A stretch of 64,000 nucleotides of DNA from Bacillus sp. WMMC1349 (GTDB lineage Bacteria > Bacillota > Bacilli > Bacillales > Bacillaceae), in assembly GCF_013155385.1 (NCBI RefSeq), contig NZ_JABJUQ010000004.1:1-64000 (forward strand), read 5' to 3'. Positions 29,270 to 36,478 of this stretch are shown piece after piece. Under the pieces are notes generated by a model. That model did no database searches. It was given only the letters and a program-made list of their open reading frames with translations, and was not told the origin of the DNA. The translations under genes and the position numbers were made by a program. Positions within the stretch are counted from its first letter, which is position 1, and every line of letters starts with the position of its first letter.

Positions 29270-29300
29270 CGAAAGGAGACGTATGTCTCCTTTCCGCCTG
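29270..29300. repeat. Perfect 10-bp hairpin beside the nested repeats
   Basis: GAAAGGAGAC (29271-29280) and GTCTCCTTTC (29285-29294) form a perfect stem with a 4-nt loop. In the minus direction it is followed by a T-containing stretch and could terminate transcription before the structure. Between it and the 68-aa ORF (29300-29440) I see nothing certain. Confidence 0.5.
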
Positions 29301-29446
29301 GCGTTGTTTTGTATTTGGTTTTTTCATCTTTGTTCACTCGTTAAAAAATGGACAGGAACATAGCAGCTGTAGCTTCTGCATCCGCTGCAAGTAAATCCGG
29401 AAGTTTATAAATGTATGTTAGAAGTCGTCAAAAAAAAGGAGGCATT

Positions 29447-29653
29447 ATGCAGGGAACTAAGAGGTATTGGAAGGATACGCTTAAAAAATATGAAAACCAA
29501 GATGAACAATTCTTAATACATTCTTTGCTTAAGCAAAGAAAAACGGGCTTAAGCCCGTTAAATGAAAAAGGAGGCTACTGTGATTTTCTCGACAGCAGCC
29601 TTCATTTATATGAAATTTCTAAAAGCAACGGTAAAAGACATCTCCTATATTAA
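29447..29653 (+). CDS. 68-aa ORF overlapping a terminator; uncertain
   Basis: AAAGGAGG stands 5 nt before ATG, an excellent start, and the first 30 residues (MQGTKRYWKDTLKKYENQDE onward) look protein-like. The frame then runs through two perfect palindromes centred on CTTAAG and the terminator of the convergent gene, overlapping its 3' end by 35 nt. The gene is probably real in its first half or read to the end; function unknown. Copies are at 10164-10370 (minus) and 53602-53808. Confidence 0.45.
   Translation: MQGTKRYWKDTLKKYENQDEQFLIHSLLKQRKTGLSPLNEKGGYCDFLDSSLHLYEISKSNGKRHLLY
29521..29559. repeat. Two adjacent palindromes centred on CTTAAG
   Basis: A 20-bp perfect palindrome (TTCTTTGCTTAAGCAAAGAA) and an 18-bp one (AACGGGCTTAAGCCCGTT) stand side by side. 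They could be stem-loops backing up the adjacent terminator or binding sites. Confidence 0.6.
29565..29603 (-). terminator. Terminator of the secreted-protein gene
   Basis: Arms GAAGGCTGCTGTC and ACAGTAGCCTCC (read on the minus strand) are followed by five Ts, 16 nt after the stop of the 206-aa gene. Copies are at 10214-10252 and 53720-53758. Confidence 0.7.
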
Positions 29654-30239
29654 AGAATTCCAATAATGCTTTTTGTGTTTCTCCAGGAAATGCTTTTGTG
29701 GAGATTCGAATTGCCTTTTTAAGTGCTCCCATTCGGGAACGCCCTAAGTTTCTTTGGTGTTTATAAGCTCTAACAACTGTCTTAACCATTGTATTTATTC
29801 CACCCATTAATTTTGCGGCTTTTTTCACTTTTAAAAGCTTAGCCCATGGTATAGCATTAGAAATAAGAGCCTTTCCTATACTTGAAAGACATGGCCAAGA
29901 TAAAAAGCTCTGTGTTTTAAATGTATGATTGTTATTTATTTCAATAGTTTTTAAGCCTTCTTCAGTAGCAATAAAATTGAAATCCTTGAAGTCAGACCCT
30001 TTATTTTCATTTAGCCATTTAACCCCTGCTTCAATCCCTCGTTCCGCAACATCCGTAGGCATTTCATCAATTAATTTAGCAAAAGGACCAAAAACATTTT
30101 CGAGTTGTTCAGCCTCAGCATTAATTTCGTTTGAAAGACTTTCTGCTTTTGCCATTGGAAGAGAGACCGCCGTGGAAAATAATAAGCATGTACACATAAA
30201 AATAATTATGTACTTAAAAGTTTTAAAATTAGAAACCAT
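29619..30239 (-). CDS. Secreted protein, candidate bacteriocin precursor
   Basis: The 206-aa frame from the ATG with AGGAGG 6 nt upstream begins with a Sec signal peptide (hydrophobic core YIIIFMCTCLLFSTAVSLPM, AKA cleavage-like site). The mature N-terminal part is acidic; the C-terminal 95 residues are basic, amphipathic and glycine-containing (SSIGKALISNAIPWAKLLKV onward) and end in a Cys (YRCF). The layout of signal, acidic pro-region and cationic tail, with a divergent small membrane gene, recalls SdpC-type toxins. I recognise no sequence family; an upstream ATG 33 nt away lacks a site. Confidence 0.7.
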   Translation of the reverse strand: MVSNFKTFKYIIIFMCTCLLFSTAVSLPMAKAESLSNEINAEAEQLENVFGPFAKLIDEMPTDVAERGIEAGVKWLNENKGSDFKDFNFIATEEGLKTIEINNNHTFKTQSFLSWPCLSSIGKALISNAIPWAKLLKVKKAAKLMGGINTMVKTVVRAYKHQRNLGRSRMGALKKAIRISTKAFPGETQKALLEFFNIGDVFYRCF

Positions 30240-30339
30240 AAAAACCCTCCTATTAAAGTAATTTACAAACATTCCATGTAATTATATACTATATAAGTAT
30301 TTAAGTGGATAGTTAATTTTCTAGAAAGGTGAATATTTC

Positions 30340-30498
30340 ATGAAAAATTTTATGGTTACTTTACTCTTTGTTATTGTTATAGGATCTTTTGTATCTAACT
30401 TTTTTTTAGAAGAAACTGCCCAGACAATTGTCAACGTGATAGGGATAATTGGAATTTTAATTCTCGCTATTGTATTTCGAATCATTAAAACAGACTAA
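30340..30498 (+). CDS. 52-aa membrane protein, candidate immunity protein
   Basis: MKNFMVTLLFVIVIGSFVSN is followed by EETAQTIVN and a second hydrophobic helix, ending FRIIKTD: two membrane segments and little else. AAAGGTG precedes the ATG. It is transcribed divergently from the secreted-protein gene, 100 nt away. Small two-helix proteins beside bacteriocin genes often give self-protection; that role is inferred from position. Copies are at 9319-9477 (minus) and 54495-54653. Confidence 0.6.
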   Translation: MKNFMVTLLFVIVIGSFVSNFFLEETAQTIVNVIGIIGILILAIVFRIIKTD

Positions 30499-30538
30499 GG
30501 ACGATAGGGAAAAAATCAATATTGCATTAACCTATTTG

Positions 30539-30547
30539 TGGTACAAT
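30539..30547 (+). promoter_or_regulatory. Extended -10 promoter of rap
   Basis: TGGTACAAT is an extended -10 box; TTGCAT lies upstream with a short 14-nt spacer. Transcription would start near 30554, only 3 nt before the first ATG of the frame, which argues that translation begins at the TTG at 30578. Confidence 0.5.
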
Positions 30548-30577
30548 ATTTAAAAAATGGGAAGGGGATCATTAAGT

Positions 30578-31702
30578 TTGAGTAAAGAAGAGACAATTCC
30601 TTATGATCTTGTTGCTACGAAGATGAATTTTTGGTACAACTCACTTAAGAATAACTGGATACATAAAGCTGAGGAAACAAAAGAAGAAGTCAGGGAACTT
30701 CTCGAGAATATGGAAGAAAACCAGGACGTTCTTGTTTATTATTCATTACTTGAGTTTAGGCACAAGTTACAACTCGACTATTTGTATGCTGATTCAGGTA
30801 GTGATCTTGAAGAACGATTTAAAGAGTTTAAAAGAATTAGAGAAAGAAATAAACTAGAAGGTATGCTTGAGTACTATTATCAATTCTTTTCGGGGATGTA
30901 TCATTTTAGACAAAAAGAATTGTTACATGCTTTAAGGTATTATAGAAATGCAGAAATTAAACTTGAAGTCTTCAACTGCGATGAGTTAGAGAAAGCTGAG
31001 TTTTATTTTAAAATTTCAGAACTTTATTACAATATGAAACAAACTTTGTTTTCGATGGATTATGCTAATCAGGCATACAACATCTTCAAACAATATGACA
31101 CTTATGGTGATAAATGCATTCGCACCAATTTCATTATTGCAGGTAATTATTCAGATCAACTGCATCATGAAATGGCTTTGAATAATTTACAAAAAGCTTT
31201 AGCTGAATCTGAGAAAATGGAAGAGGGGTTTTTGATCGGGGCTTCTCATTTAAACATTGGCTTATGCTATAATGAACTTGAAGAACTTGAGAGATCGTCC
31301 AATCATCTACAGAAATCCCTTGAAATTTACAGGGAAGATAGCAGCATCTATTCGTCTAAGGCTGCTTTTAATCTTGCATATGTTGAAGCAAGGAAAGGTA
31401 ACATAATGACAGCAAATGACTTATATTTTGAGGGTAAAGAATTGGCTGAAAAACACCAGACTTTAGATGACCTTGCAAAGTTGCAGTTACTTAAAGGGCT
31501 TCACTTAGACTATGACATGGATTTGATGAGGGAATCATTTAAGTTCTTCAAGGAGAAAGGTATGTACGCTGAAATGGAAGATTACGGACTAGATGCAGCA
31601 AAAGTGTTAGAGAAAACAGAGAAACTGCATGATGCTATTGAATGTTACCGTACTGCATTTGAAGCAAGATGCTTAATCAAAAGGAGTGTGTTGGCAGGAT
31701 GA
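30578..31702 (+). CDS. rap: Rap-family TPR regulator
   Basis: From the TTG with GGAAGGGG upstream the protein has 374 aa, the normal Rap length (the frame extends 7 codons to an ATG at 30557). It has the N-terminal three-helix bundle (DLVATKMNFWYNSLKN) and about six TPR-like helix pairs, e.g. the A-N-G-Y pattern around FKISELYYNMKQTLFSMDYA and SHLNIGLCYNELEELERSSN. Rap proteins block response regulators such as Spo0F or ComA, or element regulators, until bound by a Phr peptide. In ICEBs1 RapI-PhrI control transfer; a similar link here is inference. Confidence 0.92.
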   Translation: MSKEETIPYDLVATKMNFWYNSLKNNWIHKAEETKEEVRELLENMEENQDVLVYYSLLEFRHKLQLDYLYADSGSDLEERFKEFKRIRERNKLEGMLEYYYQFFSGMYHFRQKELLHALRYYRNAEIKLEVFNCDELEKAEFYFKISELYYNMKQTLFSMDYANQAYNIFKQYDTYGDKCIRTNFIIAGNYSDQLHHEMALNNLQKALAESEKMEEGFLIGASHLNIGLCYNELEELERSSNHLQKSLEIYREDSSIYSSKAAFNLAYVEARKGNIMTANDLYFEGKELAEKHQTLDDLAKLQLLKGLHLDYDMDLMRESFKFFKEKGMYAEMEDYGLDAAKVLEKTEKLHDAIECYRTAFEARCLIKRSVLAG

Positions 31703-31815
31703 AAACTAAAGCTTTAATATGTATTGTTTTATTGTTAGGTGTAACAGGGGTGGTAAGTTCAACCTATACCCAAGATAGCACGCCTTACCAAGTTTCAGAA
31801 AGATACGCAACTTGA
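31699..31815 (+). CDS. phr: Phr pheromone precursor
   Basis: The ATG overlaps the rap stop (ATGA). The 38-aa product has a signal peptide (MKTKALICIVLLLGVTGVVS) and a short polar tail ending SERYAT. The last five residues, ERYAT, fit the pattern of mature Phr peptides such as ERGMT or SRNAT (basic residue at position 2, Thr at the end), so the exported and re-imported signal is probably ERYAT. Copies are at 8002-8118 (minus) and 55854-55970. Confidence 0.88.
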   Translation: MKTKALICIVLLLGVTGVVSSTYTQDSTPYQVSERYAT

Positions 31816-31873
31816 TTGAAGAAAGTGTAGTCAAACCATTTTTGTCTCAAGACAACTATTACTATATGATCGC

Positions 31874-31907
31874 AAAAAATGCACCCGAAATAAGAGTGCA
31901 TTTTTTT
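31874..31907 (+). terminator. rap-phr terminator
   Basis: AAAAAATGCAC pairs with GTGCATTTTTTT around an 11-nt loop, 58 nt after the phr stop. It looks efficient in both directions. Copies are at 7910-7943 and 56029-56062. Confidence 0.85.
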
Positions 31908-32054
31908 ATTTGGCATAGAAAATATGTATACAAAATCTAAACATTTAAATCTCTAGTTTACATAATAACCACTATGAGAAGTTGATTTTTTAGCCAATCC
32001 TCAAAATCGATCATTTTCAGCCGTGAGAAGCAATTTTGCATCTGGGAAATAATC

Positions 32055-32090
32055 AAAAAATCGCCCTTTTGTTTCTAAGGGGCGATCTTT
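32055..32090 (-). terminator. Terminator facing the conjugation operon
   Basis: Arms ATCGCCC and GGGCGAT with a 12-nt loop run on the minus strand into six Ts. It lies 375 nt beyond the last conjugation gene and would stop its transcript. Copies are near 7729-7763 and 56210-56245. Confidence 0.7.
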
Positions 32091-32225
32091 TCTTTCCTCC
32101 ATATAGCTCTTATTTTCGCATTCATCGGCTTATTGCGATTTGTTATTAGTTGGTCTATCATATATTGTTTTATAGTGTCCGCAAAAACTCTTTGTAGTGT
32201 TGCTATGGAATTTTTTTAAGCTTGA

Positions 32226-32330
32226 ATTCCGAACAATGCAGCTGTCCTGGAAGATCCAAAAGGAGCTAAAACACGAATGAAAAAAGATGGCCAACTTTCA
32301 GATCCTCACTTATTCACGAACGAAGTATAA
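32226..32330 (+). pseudogene. Possible C-terminal gene remnant
   Basis: An open frame of 34 codons, read after a TGA, contains the protein-like run NNAAVLEDPKGAKTRMKKDG and ends LSDPHLFTNEV. An internal ATG (32277) has AAGGAG 11 nt upstream and would give a 17-aa peptide. It resembles the tail of a lost gene. Copies are at 7488-7592 (minus) and 56381-56485. Confidence 0.3.
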
Positions 32331-32464
32331 ATATATCAGTACCCTAAAATTTTCAGGATGATTCTGACGCAATTAATGGGTGATTGTTCATTAAAATCAA
32401 TTTAATTGCGTTAGAATGCTCATATACAACATCGTTTTGCTGTAATTCCTGAACGTGTTTAGTC

Positions 32465-33007
32465 TTACGGTTGCTGTCCTCCTACATTGGCCATAAATTC
32501 AACATTATCTACTTTCCAATCTCCATTTTCTAAAGTAATCAAATTTGTTTTTATGACGATCTTCTGCTCGCTGGCTGTACCATTGTAACTGGTACGGACA
32601 GTAAACTCGTTCATAAAAGAAGCTTCCTGCTTATCCGATTGATATTCATAACTACGTAAACCAGAAATGGAAGAGGATACATCAGAACCTTTTTTTGGAA
32701 TACTACTGCCACTCGGATAAGTGGACTGATAACCTTTTTCTGTCATTAGTGGCTTGATGTCTTCATATCGCTGTTTCGTGTTTTTGTAAGTGAAAAATCT
32801 ATTGATAAACTCATGGTTCAGCTCTGCTGCCTTTGATTGATCTAATTTTTTCAGTCGGTCGATCTGGTCAGCATAGTTCTTTTTTTGCTCTGTTGCAGCT
32901 GCTAAATCCTTTTTTAAAGATTGGGTGTATATTAGCATTAAAGCCACGGCAATGGCCGCAATGATAACGACAAGCCGTATTCCATGCTTTTTCCGCTGTT
33001 CTTCCAC
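32465..33007 (-). CDS. yddI: YddI-like membrane-anchored conjugation protein
   Basis: This 180-aa protein has one N-terminal membrane helix (residues 11-27), a charged coiled-coil-like stretch (28-60) and a C-terminal domain ending in a beta-rich NTF2/VirB8-like pattern (VVIKTNLITLENGDWKVDNV region). It directly follows the cwlT-like gene (13-nt gap), exactly where yddI stands in ICEBs1. The start is a GTG preceded by AAAGGGTGAG. The name rests on synteny and size. Confidence 0.7.
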   Translation of the reverse strand: MEEQRKKHGIRLVVIIAAIAVALMLIYTQSLKKDLAAATEQKKNYADQIDRLKKLDQSKAAELNHEFINRFFTYKNTKQRYEDIKPLMTEKGYQSTYPSGSSIPKKGSDVSSSISGLRSYEYQSDKQEASFMNEFTVRTSYNGTASEQKIVIKTNLITLENGDWKVDNVEFMANVGGQQP

Positions 33008-33020
33008 AATCTCACCCTTT

Positions 33021-33974
33021 CTATATTCTTCTGAATCCCAAGTATGGGTAAAGCTTTTTCCAAGTAGCTACGCTCGAATATTCAATTCCGTTATCATTTG
33101 CATTGATAAATTTTCCCCCTCCAACATACATACCAACATGAGTCGGACCAGACGCATATGTGCTGAAAAAGACTAGATCGCCGGGTTGTACTTTATCATC
33201 GGGAACTGGCTTGGTCTTCTCATATTGTGTAGCTGCATTTCCATTAAGATCAACACCAATTTGACCAAAAGCATATTCCATAAGACCACTACAATCAAAT
33301 CCGCCTGCCGCTGGTGTCCGTCCTCCCCACACATAAGGATCACCTAAAAACTGTTTCATAATGTTGTGAACTTGGGCATAATCAAATTTTTGTTTCCCGC
33401 CACCGTCGTTTGTATCTAAGTACCTCATAACATGGTCAACATATAGGGGATCGCCATAACTGGGCCATCCTAGCTTTGTGGCCTGTTCTTTACTGAATCT
33501 AGAAGCAAGCTTCTTTGTATACTTCCCTCCGTATTTTTTAACATAGTCAATGAACCCGCTACCATAGTTATAGGCTTGAAGGGTCAATTTAATATCACCA
33601 CCGGCTTTTTTCAGAACGCTTTTAAAATGCTTCATCCCAACATCAATGCTCAATTCCGGATCTGTAATAGAATTAGGGGGCAACCCTATTGATTCTGATG
33701 ACTGCATAACGTCTAAATGACGACCTCCACTCTCTTGCATGACGAGGGCCATAATGATGTCAATATGCTTTGTAAGACCATATTTTTCAGCGTACTTTTC
33801 AAAAAGAGGGCGATAACGTTCTACTTCTTTACTAATTTTCGCTGTACCTGAAATATTTTCGTCAAAGCCGACCTTTTCTTCATCATCTCCGGCTCCAAAC
33901 AGTAGGATAAATCCCGCTAAAACTGTATATCCTACTATAAAAAGAATGATGCCAATGACAAGAATTTTCTTCAT
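33021..33974 (-). CDS. cwlT: CwlT-like bifunctional cell-wall hydrolase
   Basis: This 317-aa protein has an N-terminal membrane anchor (residues 4-27), a lysozyme-like muramidase domain with catalytic Glu81 in MQESGG and AYNYGSG, and an NlpC/P60 endopeptidase domain with Cys228 (GGFDCSG) and His279 (THVGMYVGGG). Two-domain CwlT of ICEBs1 has the same arrangement and opens the peptidoglycan for the transfer channel. It lies between conG and the yddI-like gene as in ICEBs1. Confidence 0.95.
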   Translation of the reverse strand: MKKILVIGIILFIVGYTVLAGFILLFGAGDDEEKVGFDENISGTAKISKEVERYRPLFEKYAEKYGLTKHIDIIMALVMQESGGRHLDVMQSSESIGLPPNSITDPELSIDVGMKHFKSVLKKAGGDIKLTLQAYNYGSGFIDYVKKYGGKYTKKLASRFSKEQATKLGWPSYGDPLYVDHVMRYLDTNDGGGKQKFDYAQVHNIMKQFLGDPYVWGGRTPAAGGFDCSGLMEYAFGQIGVDLNGNAATQYEKTKPVPDDKVQPGDLVFFSTYASGPTHVGMYVGGGKFINANDNGIEYSSVATWKKLYPYLGFRRI

Positions 33975-33977
33975 ACT

Positions 33978-36092
33978 TTACTCACCCCGTGCCCGATTAG
34001 GACTCTCAGGAAGGTGATTTTCAGACCGTTCTTGCACTTGTCGCCGTTCACTACGTCTATCCTCTGTACCGGTTGGCTGAATTTGATTTGACTTTGAGTT
34101 TTGAGACATTTGTGTCTCATATTCATCCATTGGCGGCTCCATTGCTGCAAGACTAGAAAGATCACTATCATTCGAATTGCTTTGACTGGCTGATTGGGAT
34201 TGAGGACTTCTCTCATGTCGAATATTTTCATCCCATGATGTAACTCGAGGCTGAGATGAGTCTCTCCACATATCTTCTGGGTTTCTCTCCCGTGAATCTT
34301 GAGAAGTACGAGCTTGAGAAGTACGATATTGCTCACGGTTCAATGTCTCTGCTTTTGGTGCGGGTTGATCTATTTTCTGTGGTTCTCGATGTTGTTCATC
34401 ACGATTTAATTCTGCTTTACCTACATGACGATGACCAGAGGAACCTTCTTGTGTTCTTTCCAGCTCCTGTTGTTCATGTGAATCTTTCTCCAAACTGCTT
34501 TGGGCCGTTCTATCCTGACGACTGTCCTTATAGTCACTCATATTAACGACTTTACCAGCAGAATCTTCTTGTGAAGAACGAAGTTCTGAACGATCTGCTG
34601 AATCGTCCATATTACTTGTAACTGCATTAGCAGATACACTGCTGTTCTCATCTTCTCCTGTCTCACGGTTTTCATTTCGTTCTTGAGCATTCTGTGCTGC
34701 CTCGGATGCTGCCGTACCAGAAAGATATGCAGAGGCCGCAGTTCTAGCAATATTAGTAGCTCTTTCTGCTGGTTGGCGAATTCCTTTTTCATATGCACGC
34801 TTTGCCATTCCAGCATCCACTGAAACTACCCTGCCGGCTGTGATAAATTCAACGATCTTATCCCTATATTTAATCATTAGAATAATGGCAAGACCTGTTA
34901 CAAAAGCATTTAACATATATTGATCAGGTGTATCCATTGGAATTAAGTCTCCTGTAATGCTAATAATCAAAAATGTAAATAGGAGAATCATTCCAATAAA
35001 GGCTTTCATTAAAAAGGTACCAACCAATCTGCCAAACGCATACCAAGCGCTATTTGCAAAGTTCGGTAAAAAAGAGATAATACAACTGAGTGGCAGTATT
35101 ACACTTATTGCCAAGACAAGAATTTGAACAACGAAATTAGCAAATGCCACTAACAGTAAAGGAATTCCTAATATTAGAGCAAAGACTAACGAAAAAATGG
35201 CAATACCAACTTTGTTTGGAATTCCTGCTTGCCCCATCATCGTATTCCCAAGCTCATTAGCCTCTGTTGTAGCAACCTTTTTTCGTTCCTCGTATCCCTC
35301 TTTGTTAAGCTTATATTCTAGTAAATTTGTAATTCTATCTTTATCGTCTTTTGTAAGTTTAGATTCATCTGTCGTGCCATAGTTCATAGTTAAATATGGT
35401 TTGTAAACTGAAATATCAAAGTATTGATTACGGAGAAGAGCAATAGATCCCTCTAATTCTTGGCCTTTAGGAATCTCTTGGTCGTTGGTGATAGTAGTAC
35501 CCGCTTTCATAACAAGTCCTTGTGCTTCAGCACTCCAATTATTCATCACTTTTAAAAACCAGCCGACATTTGTAAACCAAACAAAAGCAACAACAACGAC
35601 TGCAATTAACCTAAATGTTGTCTTGCCTGCATTCATACTGTTTTTCTGACCAACGTATTGAAAGAAAATATACAACACAGCAATCACAAACAACAGAACA
35701 CCGAACGTTCCATAAAGGTTCTCCCATATATGAGTCGATATTTCCCCGATCCGATCAGCAAATTTATTAACGACTTCTATATTATATAACCAGTTAAGAC
35801 CAGTATCGACTAAACCGGAAACCATCTTAGTTAGTCCAAAAGTGATACTTGCAAGACTGTTCATATTTTTGTTTAATGATTCTTCAGAAAAAGGATTCCA
35901 GCTAGATTCTACATCAGTAACAGCATCATATTGGTCATAGCTGTATCGCTTACTTTCAAGGGTAATTCCACCCTGTTTTACATCTTTGGGTTGCACCTTG
36001 CTTGCGGTATCATCAGCAAAAGCCGCAGAACCAATAAAGGAGATAAAAATGATGGATAGAGTAAACAGAATTATCTTTGAGGTTTTTTTCAT
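33978..36092 (-). CDS. conG: ConG-like polytopic channel protein (VirB6-like)
   Basis: This 704-aa protein has a signal peptide (residues 1-26, SAAFADD), five to seven membrane helices between about 105 and 425 (e.g. TFGVLLFVIAVLYIFFQYV), and a long hydrophilic C-terminal tail (about 450-704) rich in Gln, Ser, Arg and Glu. ConG of ICEBs1 is a VirB6-like core component of the membrane channel and is somewhat longer. It starts 36 nt after the lipoprotein gene with GAGGGAGGG upstream. Confidence 0.88.
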   Translation of the reverse strand: MKKTSKIILFTLSIIFISFIGSAAFADDTASKVQPKDVKQGGITLESKRYSYDQYDAVTDVESSWNPFSEESLNKNMNSLASITFGLTKMVSGLVDTGLNWLYNIEVVNKFADRIGEISTHIWENLYGTFGVLLFVIAVLYIFFQYVGQKNSMNAGKTTFRLIAVVVVAFVWFTNVGWFLKVMNNWSAEAQGLVMKAGTTITNDQEIPKGQELEGSIALLRNQYFDISVYKPYLTMNYGTTDESKLTKDDKDRITNLLEYKLNKEGYEERKKVATTEANELGNTMMGQAGIPNKVGIAIFSLVFALILGIPLLLVAFANFVVQILVLAISVILPLSCIISFLPNFANSAWYAFGRLVGTFLMKAFIGMILLFTFLIISITGDLIPMDTPDQYMLNAFVTGLAIILMIKYRDKIVEFITAGRVVSVDAGMAKRAYEKGIRQPAERATNIARTAASAYLSGTAASEAAQNAQERNENRETGEDENSSVSANAVTSNMDDSADRSELRSSQEDSAGKVVNMSDYKDSRQDRTAQSSLEKDSHEQQELERTQEGSSGHRHVGKAELNRDEQHREPQKIDQPAPKAETLNREQYRTSQARTSQDSRERNPEDMWRDSSQPRVTSWDENIRHERSPQSQSASQSNSNDSDLSSLAAMEPPMDEYETQMSQNSKSNQIQPTGTEDRRSERRQVQERSENHLPESPNRARGE

Positions 36093-36127
36093 GGTTCCCT
36101 CCCTCGTCTACACATCGTTGTAGACAT

Positions 36128-36478
36128 TTATCCTTCTATATTTTCTGTGTACACCGGCTCTCCTAAATCGTCATCCCCATTGGGATAGAGGTCATATTCA
36201 CCACTTTTTTGTTTTTTATAAGTCATTTTAATTGGATCGCCTTTTCTGATTTCAAAATACAATGAAATATACTTCCCATCTTGATACACACGAATTTCTG
36301 TATTTTCACGCTTCAGTCTGTCGATATCTTTAACAACTCCTGGCTTCTGTAATCTTTCATTTTGCAGGCTAATGACTTGATTAATTTCTTCATCATATTT
36401 CTCTTTGTCCCCTCCACAGCCGGTAATACCAGCAATGACAGCAATGAGAACGAAAGATCCAATAAGTTTTTTTATCAC
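36128..36478 (-). CDS. Small lipoprotein; candidate entry-exclusion factor
   Basis: This 116-aa protein has a lipobox (AGITGC, Cys21) and a short alpha/beta domain with a KEKYDEEINQVISLQNERLQ helix followed by strands (RVYQDGKYISLYFEI), a small cystatin-like layout. Its GTG overlaps the conE stop (GTGA). It occupies the yddF position between conE and conG, but a lipoprotein of this size recalls YddJ, the ICEBs1 exclusion protein that acts on ConG. Exclusion is an inference. Confidence 0.6.
   Translation of the reverse strand: MIKKLIGSFVLIAVIAGITGCGGDKEKYDEEINQVISLQNERLQKPGVVKDIDRLKRENTEIRVYQDGKYISLYFEIRKGDPIKMTYKKQKSGEYDLYPNGDDDLGEPVYTENIEG

Larger units (their letters stand above)
31816..32464. 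other. Intergenic region between phr and the conjugation operon
   Basis: These 650 nt carry two terminators, a stretch with ATGTATACA and GTTTACAT words similar to the partition repeats (31926-31970), a possible gene remnant (32226-32330) and a long inverted repeat (32354-32420) whose 15-nt arms TTCTGACGCAATTAA and TTAATTGCGTTAGAA match at 14 positions. No complete gene is seen. Confidence 0.6.

Noticed and set aside
34256..34546. Frames opposite or out of phase with conG (e.g. 33971-34336, 34538-34816)
   Set aside because: They are shadows of the low-complexity Gln/Ser/Arg-rich tail of ConG.
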